Assembly (NCBI GenBank): GCA_001931905.2
Contig: MSJI02000788.1
Span: forward strand, 1-59,015
Length of the DNA stretch: 59,015 nt
DNA from: Cladosporium sp. IMV 00045
Taxonomy: Eukaryota > Ascomycota > Dothideomycetes > Cladosporiales > Cladosporiaceae
Direction of reading: 5' to 3'
Positions 20,733 to 31,800 of the stretch are shown piece after piece. The translations under genes were made by a program, and so were the position numbers. How positions within the stretch are numbered: position 1 is the stretch's first letter; every line of letters begins with the position of its first letter. The notes beneath the pieces are model-generated. The model was not told the DNA's origin. It did not search any database and saw only the letters and a list, made by a program, of their open reading frames with translations.

Positions 20733-22401
20733 ATGAAGTGGTCTTCGATCTCCGCCGCCGCCGTGGCCCTGCTGCCATTGGCCTCCGGGGCTGCCTTCAC
20801 TGAGCAGCAGTACAACTCTGGCGAGGTTATGGAGGCCATGATGGTGGCCAAGGAGGTATGCGATTGTCGCCATCTCAATCATATGCCCAAATACTGACAT
20901 ACACAGTCTGCGTGGGCCAAGCAGCGCGCCGCGGGCAAATACGACAACAAGAAGTGGAACGGCTTCGGCAAGAAGGATGTCGTTAAGTGCAAGAAGGGCG
21001 TGGCTGAGGCCGTCAAGGGCGACCCTAGCCAGACGTACAAGTGCAAGGACATTGTAAGATTGGTGAATAATACACTGTCCATGAGCATCCAGCTAATTCC
21101 GCCGTAGGACCTTTACGACTTCAAGACCCACGCCGAGCTTGGTGATGCCGTTGGCGAGGGCTCTGGCAGCTGGGGCTGGACGCACAAGAAGAGTGGCAGA
21201 GAATTCATTGCCATCGGTCAGACCTACGGCGCTGCTTTCGCAGAGGTCACCAAGAAGGGCCAGCTCGAGTACCTTGGCCGCCTCCCGGCCCACAATGACT
21301 CCGTCATCTGGCGTGAGATCAAGAAGGTTGGAGACACCTTGATCGTTGGCTCTGAGGGTGCCGGCCACGGCATTCAGTTCTTCGACATGAAGAAGCTCCT
21401 CAACCTGAGCCCGAAGAAGCCCAAGACTTTCGACATCAAGAAAGATGTTGGCTGGATGAACATCACTGATGGTATCCCTGGCCGCTCTCACAACGTTGTT
21501 GCCAACGAAGAGCTCGGCTATGCCGTTGCTGTTGGCTGCGGTGGCCGTCCCGGCCGCAATGACACCTGCGCTGGTGGCCCCATCTTCATCAACATGGACA
21601 ACCCCTACAAGCCATACCAGACCGGCTGCGCTCCTCAGGATGGCTACACTCACGATGCTCAGTGCGTTGTCTACCGCGGCCCTCACAAGAAGTACTTTGG
21701 CCGTGACATCTGCTACGGTTACAACGAGGACACCCTGAGTAAGTCAATGCATTTCGATCTTCACCACTGTCCCTCTTCCATCGCTAACATCACTCCCCTC
21801 TCCAGCCATCTACGACGTGACCAACAAGAACGGCCCCAACGCCGCCCGCGTCATCTCCCGCACCCCCTACGTCGGCGCCTCCTACACCCACCAAGGCTGG
21901 GTCCTCGACCCCAACTGGCAGACCCACCTTGTGATGGACGACGAGCTTGACGAGGGCGAGCTCGACCCCGCGCGCACGCACCCCGAGTCTCCCGCCAAAG
22001 ACGGCTTCCCCGTCACCTACATCTGGGACATCACCAACCTGGAAGCGCCCAAGAACACGGGCTACTACAAGTCCTCCGTGCGCTCCGTCGACCACAACCA
22101 GTTCGTGCACCAGGGCTTGGCCTACCAGTCCAACTACCAAGCCGGCCTGCGCATCCTCGACGTCAGCTCCATTCCCCGCGCCCCCGACGGCAGCCAGGTC
22201 AAGGAGATCGCGTACTTCGACGTCTTCCCCGAGGACGACAACCTGCCCGGCGGCGGCCAGGCCATCTGGGACTCCGGTACTTGGAGCCACTACACTTTCG
22301 ACAGCGGCTACACTGTCATCAACACCATCGACCGTGGTGCGTTTGTCGTCAAGCCCAAGTTTGGCAGGGGTAAGGGCAAGTACTGGGGTAAGAGGAACTA
22401 G
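20733..22401 (+). CDS. Secreted LVIVD-repeat / choice-of-anchor B family protein
   Basis: Four exons, 20733-20855, 20907-21053, 21108-21738 and 21806-22401, encode 498 residues; introns are 51, 54 and 67 bp with canonical ends. The N-terminus MKWSSISAAAVALLPLASGA is a classic signal peptide. The body is rich in beta structure with recurring segments (FIAIGQTYGAAFAEV, DTLIVGSEGAGHGIQFFDMK, VTYIWDITNLEAP, AGLRILDVSSIPRAPDG) of the LVIVD/choice-of-anchor B type, probably a beta-propeller. Conserved His/Asp clusters (GRSHNVV, YTHDAQC, NQFVHQGL) lie on loops, and several Cys could form disulfides. In fungi such proteins are often labelled regulatory P domain-containing; the biochemical role is not established. 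A basic GRGKGKYWGKRN tail ends it. It is a putative cell-wall or extracellular protein. Confidence 0.85.
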
Positions 22402-23912
22402 GTGATATTACTTGGGGCATTATGAACATCAAGTAAATTTCAAAAATAAACGCTATTTTCAGCATATATCCGCGACAATAACGTCGCATGTGTTCGCTTT
22501 TCTCGGTGGTGAGCTTTCATCGTCTCATATCTATTGCAACTTATAGCCCTGATACCTTGATCATCCGAGTGAGAAACGCTCTAACAAGTCTTTCAAAAGT
22601 GTTCACCAAGCAAATCCGGCTTTCACCAACCCTAACCCTATCAACCCCAATCGAACTGATGATCATCCCACGTCAATAGGTAGCTTGACTGATGTTGATG
22701 GCCTCGCATTGCGCGAGACAGTTTGATATCATCAGTTGATGAATTACTGTAACTACCGAAGAATTAGTCGAAAGCTGTCAGTAGAGACGAGGTAGAACTC
22801 GTGAATGCATTGCAATGTTCATTATATCCTTGACACTAGGCGGGGAATTTTACGTTTCATCAACCAAAATCCACATAAACTGAGATAATGCCAAAACATT
22901 TATGGATCAACTCGAGATACACGAGTAATACGCAAAAAAAAAAAAGGCCGATGCACGAATCACACAAAGATATGGAAGTCTTCACCTACTCGAGACCGGA
23001 CCGGTGCCAAGTCGAAATGACATCTCAAACCACACGAGGAGAATGAAACCAGGGGGAGAAAAGCAGTCGAAAGGGATGTTAGGAATGATGAAATTCGACT
23101 TCCAAAGCCACCTCGCCCTCCTAAAAAGGCCACAGGCAGCGCAAAATGGGGTATCATGTTGATAGTGCGCGACTCTAATAAACCACCCAAGTAGACAAAC
23201 TCACGGCCAATAAGACCGACACATCCATCAGACACCCCAGCCTTCCGGCCAGCACTAGCAACACAACAGCGTACACGCCTAACCGACAGCCACAGCTCTC
23301 GCCGATAGAACAACCCGAGCGGGCAGATATGGAATCAAAGAGTCGAAGGGGAAAGAAGGACCAAAATCGAAATGGAAAAGAAGCTAATGCACGAATCTTT
23401 TGTACAAGTCGAACCTGAAAAAAAGCAAAGCAGGAAATTTGTATCCTGCTGCATAAGAAAAAGCCGTAAGTCCGTAGCCCGTGAAAAAGAAAGCGTAACC
23501 CGCCCAGTAATGCACGATGCAGGCGCTCGCTTTGTGACAGCCTCCCAAACTGGGGCAAAGAAAGGAGAATCAAATGGCCTAATCTCAGTTGGGATTCCAC
23601 CCAACGTGGGATTCCAGAGAGCCACGTCCCAGCTCCCTTGAAATTGGAACTGGGCCTTGGTGTGAAGCAAAACGCCGTGAAAATGCATGCTAATGTTATG
23701 TCGCTCGAACGCAGCAGAAATAATGATAGAAGAATGAAGTCGAAGAAAAGGCCAAACCCAGGGACCATTTACATCGTGGAGGAAAAAAATGTGCAAAGCC
23801 AGTAGCACCTCTTGGCTTGCAATGGTGGTAGAAATAAGACTTTATCGCCCAGGGGGTTCGTGATCCGAGCAATTCAGTAAGTCAACCAGCGGTAGTCGCA
23901 AGGGAGCCAGTC
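22402..23912. other. Convergent intergenic region with telomere-like motif
   Basis: 1.5 kb between convergent genes, including the 3' UTR of the cyclin gene. Contains a telomere-type AACCCTAACCCTA at 22628-22640 and a 12-base A run near 22936. No recognisable gene. Confidence 0.5.
22628..22640. repeat. Two telomere-type CCCTAA units
   Basis: AACCCTAACCCTA, two tandem copies of the ascomycete telomere repeat (TTAGGG on the other strand), at an internal site between convergent genes. Confidence 0.6.
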
Positions 23913-25870
23913 CTACTGACTCGCGAAGCCAGGCCACTGGTGGACGGGAGTCATGGCGTGTTGTTGGTTGCCGTCAAGCCAGACATTCTGTGCAACATAC
24001 GGGAGGTGGCCGGTCTGGTGTTGCTGGACAGATTTCGCCAGTGGCTGGTAGCGCATGCGGTTGAACTCGATGTTCTGCGGGCGGTGCTGCAATGCTGCAG
24101 ATGGGGGAGGGTAGAGGAGAGTTGATACGTTGTGCACCGGTCGGTAGGGTGAGTTGCGCTGCTGGAGGAAGTAGGTGGGAGAGACCTGTGAAGTCGGATG
24201 CAAAGCTGGAGCAGATGGCTGGAGGCCGTTGTTTGGTGATGCGCCAGCGGATCCTGGGTAAGGGCTTTGTTGCCTTGATTGGTATTGCGAGTTCACTTGG
24301 GTGGCAGGCTGAGAAGACGGTCCGGCCGTCACACCAGCATGGGCTTGCGATTGTCCGCTGGTCGGGGGGTAAACCATACCCATGGCTCTTGAAGGCACGT
24401 TCAACGGGGGCAGCTGATGACTCTGCGGGATTGACATGGTCGGATTGCTGTTGCCTTGTGATGAGGTCGGCGGAACCGGGAGGCTTGGCAGGGTGAGCCG
24501 GGAGTTTTGGTTCTGAGTAGGATAACGTGTCGATGCGTAATCCTGAAGACCGTTGGCGACACGTTTCGCCGGAGGCTCGTTGGTGGCGTAGTCATCACGG
24601 CTACGCTTCTTACTCTCCGTAAAGCTCATGTTGGCAGATGGCATAAGCGACAGTGGCGAAGGAGCCGGGGTGGGTCCGTGCGAGCCCGGAGCATTGTAAG
24701 GGAATCCGCTGTGAGCCAGGTCCGCAGCGTATGGTGGCGAAGCCTGGTTGGAAGCTGGGGGAGAGGGCAGAGCCATTGGCAACTGCAAAGAGGATGCGGG
24801 TGGGAGGATGGGTGCAGGTCGGTTCTGAACGGGTGGCGGGTGCGTGGCCTTGTCGAAGAAAGATGCATATTTGCCAAGCAAAGACTGCCACTTCGACCAA
24901 TCGTCCGCAGATGTGAAGAGGTTGTACTTCATATTGCTGAGAAATTCAACCTCCATAATGTGAACCTCAGCAATGTTGATTCCAGAGACTTCGGCCCAAG
25001 TTTTGTTCGTATAGGTGTTGTCGTCCAGGAATTTGTTTCCCAGCATTAGAGCAACAGTCAAAAGCCTGTACTCGCTTCCAGGCTTGCCTTTGACGCCGGG
25101 GTTGAGTTTCTTCAAACGGTAGACGAATAACAAAGCCAAGAGTACAACGTTCTGGGCCACGAGTGTCGTGGAAAGGATCGTGGTGACCCATTTGCGAAAG
25201 CCAGTCGTCGGTGTCGCATCTTTAACCAACTTTCTGGGCGGGGTGAACGATATTGGCGATTCTTCGACTTGTTCCAAGAGATCCGATGATTCGAACCAGA
25301 AAAGGCATGTGATCTAGAAAATTGTCAATTAAATGTTCGTCGTCGTTAAAGCGAATGTCACAAGCTCACCTCAGCTGCTAGCTCAGATAGGCTACCACCG
25401 CTGTCATTAACGGTTTTCGGAATCTGGAACGATGGAGCGATTGCGCTATTGTTTGGCTTGTTCGATCGATTGTTGTTATCGTTTGATGTCTCAAGCACCG
25501 CTGGCCGTGTTTGTTGCTTCGGGCTTGTCCTCGACTCTTTTGAATTTGCCGTTCGGCTGCTCATATCTGATTGCACATAAGGCGGGTATTGAGCTGTGGG
25601 GGCTTTGTAGGCAGGCATTTGATCGTTGTATTGACGTCCATGCTCTTGGTTGTTGCCGTACTGCGGAGCGTGACTGACACTGTTCATGTCGGGCGGAGGA
25701 GTAAGGGTTCGGTTGATGTTCGAGTTGTTTGAGTAAGAGGACCAGTTCGCTCGCGGTTGACGATGGGTGTGAGGAAGGCGATTCGTAGTGCTGTCTCTGG
25801 CGGCGAAAGGGTCCCTGAAGTGGATTGCTGTGTTGGCATACATTGGGTGCGGCGGGTGTATGCTGGTCAT
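23913..25870 (-). CDS. Pho85-type (Pcl/Clg1-like) cyclin with long disordered arms
   Basis: Exons 25870-25370 and 25313-23913 (56-bp intron, GTGAGC...TAG, phase 0) give 633 residues. The first 150 are Asn/Gln/Ser/Pro-rich. The cyclin box covers about residues 155-290: SELAAE across the splice into ITCLFWFESS, then FRKWVTTILSTTLVAQNVVLLALLFVYRLKK, EYRLLTVALMLGNKFLDDNTYTNKTWAEVSG and IMEVEFLSNMKYNLF. The NKFLDDxTYTNKTWAEVSG segment is the signature of Pho80/Pcl cyclins that activate Pho85-type CDKs. The C-terminal 340 residues are Pro/Ser/Gln/Tyr-rich and contain a KKRSRDDY basic cluster suitable for nuclear import. Family roles include phosphate and nutrient signalling and polarity; which applies is open. 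The next upstream gene is 8.8 kb away. Confidence 0.88.
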
Positions 25871-26119
25871 GAGGGAGAGGAGTGATGAGGTGGGAGTTGT
25901 TGGGCACTGGCCCTGCTAGTCATGTGAGGCCGACTTGCAGTGCAGTGAAGTGGCGTGTGGGATGTTTCGAAGCGGCGTTGCTATTGTTGTAGCAGTCGTT
26001 GAAGTTGCTATTGTCGACAGTGAAGAGTGGAAGTTGAGAGTTGTCGATTGGAGCAATTGATAAAAGCCGAGTGGAGGAGAGGGAGGAGTGTTTGTTGGAA
26101 GAGGGAAGAATGGAATGGT

Positions 26120-26180
26120 AAGGTGAGGTAGGGTGATGTGAGGTCAGGTTAGGTCAGGCAAGGTGAGGCGAGGTAAGGAA
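26120..26180. repeat. Degenerate AGGTSAGG-type short tandem repeats
   Basis: About ten AGGT/AGGC units in 60 bp (AAGGTGAGGTAGGG..., GAGGTCAGGTTAGGTCAGG), upstream of the cyclin start. Read on the minus strand this is a CCT-rich leader. Confidence 0.6.
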
Positions 26181-26620
26181 AGAGCCGGAATTGCAGGTGA
26201 GGAAGGTGCAGAGGAGGATTGGTGGAGATAGGAATGACTTGTAAGAGAGCGAGCACGAGAGAGAGAGAAAACGGTTGTTGTTGACTTTCCCAAGTGCAAG
26301 GCAAGAGAGCGAGTGCTGATGCAAGGGCCGCGGCAGGCTTAGAGGCAGGCATGCGGCGGCGCACTCACATCATCATCTCATGGCGCCGAGGGAGGGCAAC
26401 AAGCGAAGGTTCAGTCGGGTTCAGGTGAGGCGCGGGCAGGAATAGCAGACAGGCCACAGGCAGGCAGAGTCGGCATGGAGAGGGAGGGTCAACAACGGCG
26501 AAGGGATTAATCATGGATGGATCTGGCTGGCGTCGGGGCTTTGGACGCACGAAGCAACGCAATAATGCTAATAGCCTGCCTGCTCGGCGGCGGGCATGGA
26601 TTGATGCGCGGACTGTAGTG

Positions 26621-26663
26621 GCCAGTAGTAGCCAGTAGCCAGTGGCCATGAGCCAGTGGCAGC
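26621..26663. repeat. GCCAGTRG short repeats
   Basis: Four near-copies of GCCAGTA/GCCAGTG within 43 bp. Confidence 0.6.
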
Positions 26664-26960
26664 CAACCGCAGCAGGCACAGGCACTACTGTGACCGACCT
26701 GACTACTGCGACCGACCAACCGACGGATTGACTGATTGATTGACCTGACCGATCATTATTGACTGGCTGACTGGGAGGCGTTGTGCCGGAGCGTGGGTGA
26801 TGAGTGAATCATGATCCGTCCATCCATCCGCGCCGTCGCTTGTGCCCACACACCCACGCGCGCGTATGCCAGCAGCCAGCAGCAGCAGTAGTGGCAGCAA
26901 GTAGCAGAGCAGCAGGGACACCACGGCATCAGCATCAGCATGAGCCAGCGAGACGAGCGC

Positions 26961-26979
26961 GCAAGCAAGCAAGCAAGCA
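26961..26979. repeat. (GCAA)4 microsatellite
   Basis: Uninterrupted GCAA units upstream of the cyclin gene. Confidence 0.85.
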
Positions 26980-28818
26980 CAGCCAGAGCCAACGCGCGCC
27001 AACGGGCCCATCAGCCAGAAAAAGCCGCCCCGAAAGCAAGAAGCTCAGGCTCTGGCTCAGCCGATCACGACCCCAAAAGTGTTAATACGCGGTAGATGAA
27101 GCGGCGACGACTGATGTAAGAGAGAAGCTAGGTACAAGGGGAGAGAAACGGGCGAGAAAAGCTAGAAGCTGCCGCTAATTCCAAACCACCACCGCCCACC
27201 GTAGCCGCACCCGCCCACGCCAGCCAGCCCGCGCGAGACAGACCCAGGCACACAGACTCTGAGACTACCATGTCTGTATGCACATCCGCCCGCCGAAGGA
27301 CGACGACACGACAACATCAAGACAGGGCCCCGAGTACGTGGGTGGGTAGCCGTCCGCCGTCGAGCGCTAGTCACGCCCTGCCACGCTCCGCCCACCACAC
27401 ATGCTAGTCTTGCTAGTGAGGCATGCAAGTCAACTCCTCTACCTTCTCGAACCAGTTACTTGGTGGATTGATGCTATTGCGGTGAACTCTCTTACCCCAG
27501 CTCGCCGCCCACTCGCCCCCCATGCAGCGGCAGTCAGGTCAGGCTGAGCCTGGGAAGGCTCTCAGTCACAATCAAGGATATGGCAGCAACCAGGACCTGC
27601 AATCTTGACGTGTGTTGTACCGTACCGTATCGGCGTACTGCAGTGATGTATCCGAGCCGTGGGGTGTGTGCAAAGTAGGAGGTACCTGCAACTGCTGTAC
27701 CAAATCAGTGATACCGTCATATGCCCGATGCGACGAGCGGAGCCAACGTCCGCCCGTCGGTCTGCGACACTCTGCACCGCAGAACTGACTGCGAGCCTGC
27801 CTGGCCGTGGTTACGCAGCCTTGGGTCGCTTAATTGAGCCAGTCTGGTTGGTCCACAGCGCTGGAAGTGGAGTGGAGCAGGCCGTTCGTTTCGCCGCACA
27901 TGAGAGGAGAGAGGGAGGGAGACGAGCCAGCATCAGAGCCAGCATCTGCAGTCCCCCGTAGCGCAAGACGAGAGACAGATCGTGCGCTGCTACTCGCTCC
28001 AGCTGAACGGCGACTGGCCAGGCCGGATCGGCCACGAGCCAGGCCAAAAGTCTCAAAATGCATGGCAGGCCAGCGAGCAAGCAAAGCCCTTGGAAAGGCG
28101 GCGCAATAATGGGGCTGGCTAAACGCTCTGCCCAGCTTCCGCCGGTCGCAACCAGTCCGAGCGGCGCGAATCACATTCATCCGAAGCTTGCCATGATTGC
28201 CACGCCGAGGGGGCGCAGATGGAGACTTGGAAGCGCAAGAGAGGAGAGGGGAGGGGGTTGTGGTGTATAGCGCGTCCGTGTGCGGTGGTAGAGTGATGAG
28301 CGCTCTAGTCGCGGCACCAGTCTGGCGAGTCGAGTCTCGCCTGGCTGTTCCATCTCCATCCGCTGCTCTCTGCCATTATGATTATTGTTATTGCAGTACT
28401 GTGCTATCACGGCTCCGGCAAACGCCGTCGCCCTGGCCGCGCATCACTCTGCCACTTGCAGCCCTGATGTGCTCCAGCAAAAGGCGTCGCGTATCCCCCA
28501 AAAAGATCGGGTGGAGAGCGTCAGTGCAGAAACTCCATGTGAGGCAAAACCTCGTCCGTCGGATGCTTCGGGCCCAAGCAATTAAGATGGCGTTGTTTGG
28601 GGAGGGGTGTACTGCTCCTCACTGCTCCTGTCCATACAGGTAGAGTGGTAGCCTCGTACCGCGACCGACGCAAAGCACCACACTTGAACGCTGCCGTTGG
28701 GCCGGACACGACAAAAGAATGCACGCACGCACGCGCAGGGCCAGCCCATCGCAATCTGACCAGGCCGCCGCTGTCATTCCGTTACCGCCGTGTGTACACA
28801 ATAGTGGCGTGTGTCTGT

Positions 28819-28833
28819 GAGCGAGCGAGCGAG
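28819..28833. repeat. (GAGC)n microsatellite followed by GT run
   Basis: GAGCGAGCGAGCGAG followed by TGTGTGTT. Confidence 0.8.
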
Positions 28834-31800
28834 TGTGTGTTGTGCTGCCAGAACCGCCGAACAGTAGTGTGCAGGGCTGCTTGCATCTGCTAACAAGGCG
28901 GGCTACTGTCTCATCGGCATAGGCGTGCAATCAACACCAAATCTTGAAGTAATATCATCCATGCGTGCGGATGAGATTTCTTGTTTGTCCACACGGGCAC
29001 CGCGGCACCGCCTCACAAGAGTCAATCCTCCATTTCCCTGGCCTTGCGTTGGCTGCTGACCTGGCCTGACGCCGCAATCCGTCAAACCACCCACTCAGGG
29101 CCAGCCATGGGGCGTACACGAACATACTTCTTCCCTTTGCTGAGCCCGCCTGCAGAAGGGCCGGTCGCGTTACTCTATCTATCAACGCTGGGCGCCCCGT
29201 TGGTCAAGACTAGTAAACGCAGTGACTTTCGTCTGGTACCTGGACCATTATAATTATCACTTTGCCTGATCATCAAACGAGATGCTTGCATCGGCCGTGC
29301 TCTGCCTCCGAGATCTGTCCCTCGTGGTGCGCATGTTTCAATCCCAGCCAATCAGCTGACGATTTTGGCCTTTGCCTCGCCTTGCGCAGTTACGCCTAAG
29401 CAGGCTTGCATATGGATGTACATATAGAGATACACACACACAGATACATACACGGTGCAGGGTGTGGTGTCAGATGGATTCGGTCTAAAATCAAATCGAT
29501 ACTTCCGCTACTGCTGTCTCAGGCGTGGCGGGCTTAGGCAAGACGACTAAAAAGCAATGGTTTTTGACGAAGAAACCTTGCATGAAACCCTCGGTTGCTT
29601 CGCAAGTTTATCATCATCATAATTTTGTTGGACATGCCGTGCGGGCAACTTGCGATCAGCGCCATGCATCAGCATGTGTGCTGAAGGAGAGCGACCTAAG
29701 CAAGATTTTTGCCCGTGATACGACATCTTCCTTGGTGGATGATATGTTTGCGAGGCAAGCCGCCCGATGCAATCCATCGACCCATCCATCCATGATTATA
29801 TCCACTTGACCATCGACTCAACATCAATAGTAACATGCACTAAGCGCTGACGCGACATGCTAGGATTTCCTCTCTGCAGGGAGTGAAGCAGGCAGCCCTT
29901 TTCCCTTTTGGCGAGGGCATCTAATCCTGCCTGCGTGATCCTATCAATAATAATCCACCCGGATGAAGTCAATAATCTCAAAAGTCGTATACGTCGCACG
30001 TCCACCGACCAACTTAGCGGAGGCCAAGTCTGGGTCTAGAGATGGCTAGCCATCTGCCATCCGCATGCCTCCCAAGAGTTCTTGTCTGCAACATACGATA
30101 GTCTAGTTGCGGTGGAACTTCCCATTCAGCCGCTTGAGTATCGTTATGTTTTCTTCTTACTCGGATCGCACGGCGTCGCTTGGTAACTCGCGAGAACCAA
30201 ACCCACCCCATCCGCACAAGCCCCAATATAATAGTGGCGAGTACGAGATTTCCTTGTCCCAGCTTGCCTTTGCCGGCGGCGTTGCAGCTAGATAGACGGC
30301 CGATCGCTATAGTCAAGGCCACACCGGCGGCTGGGTACTGTACCAACCGCGGCGGCAGATAAGAGAAGCCAGCCCGTGGGTTGCCTAAGTCGCACCGACC
30401 GACACGCGGAAGGACAAGAAAAGGTTCATCGAGAAAGTGGAGGTCGGCGCCCAGTCTTTTCGTCCGACACACTAGTCCTGAAAGGTGCAGATGATTGAAT
30501 GCATGAGACAAAAGACAGATTCAGCGTGTCACGCCGCGGGTCCCTGAACGCGTCTTCCAGCGGTGTGTGAGCGTGAGAGGAAAAAAGTATTTTTACGGGA
30601 CTGAACGACTTCGACTGGTGGAGCTCAGGCGTAACCGCATATCACATCTTGAGACAGACTTTGTGCCGTCGTCTGTGCCATCGTCATAGCCGTGCCCATC
30701 ATCATCACGACAAAACCAGTGGAGGCTTGCGTAGTCCACCAGATCCTAGACCTGCACTGCACGATGGATCCCGGTGGCTACAATCCATAGCGAGAAAAAA
30801 AAAAAATAAGTGACCGCTCATCCCGCTTGACCTTCGCCTGGAAGAGTGGAGATGCACGATGTGACCGGCGAGGAGAAGTAGAGCCCTTGGCGGATATCAC
30901 AAACCCGGACTCTGCGGGATGCGCAAAGGCTAGACTTGTCACCTGTCGTTTAGTGCGCGCAAACCACTGCACTGCGTCAGCATGCTTGTGCCAGACTTTT
31001 GCCTTGGGAAAAGCCTCCGCCTGGGGCCGTTTCGAGAGGGCGTTTGCTGAGTAGTGTGCTATATCCCGAAGCGGCGATGAGACTGGCGCTCTGCTGCACA
31101 TGTAGGCCAATCGGCGTGCAGACGGCATCGATGTTTAGCCTTTGGCGTGGCACCATAGAGGCAAAAAAGAACGAAATGCCTGCGCCTTACGCTTCGCTCT
31201 CCGGCCGGGATGCTGTCACACACTTCACGCCTCCTCATTTCTCTTCCTTCTGACCCTCTATCTCCCCACTCAACATGCCTTTTTGAAACTTCCACGTCGT
31301 CTAGAAAACCCTGGTTCCGCGGATGCGAGCTTCCTGAATCGTATCGGGCGCTTCGTCAATTTTCTCTTGAAGATCCGCCCGTCTTGTCGCTAATTCTGCG
31401 TCTCCTTTCATCGGCAACACCGCGCAAGCGTAGCGTGATGCCGTGGCGCAGGCCTCCCACAGGCAGACGTGTGACAGTAATACGCTCTCGGGTTTCGACA
31501 TCGCCTTCTCTCCTTTGCGGGCCAGGTATCATGTACTCCTGAACCAACAACGGGCGCCGCTCTGCACGGCTCTGCGGATACTTGGAGACTTGGGCTCGCG
31601 TGCCACCTTTCCCTCGGTTCAGCTGCCTACATCGGTCGTCCCTTTTGCTCTTGTCCTTGCGACTCTGCAGCTGTGGGCCGCCAGGATGCGCCGAAGTCGA
31701 GCTTCTTGGACAGGATCTTGCTCGTCACACTCTGCGGCTTGTACCGCGCGCTTTGCGGCTTGCTTTTAGGCGACGCGACTCTCGTTCATGACCGTACCGT

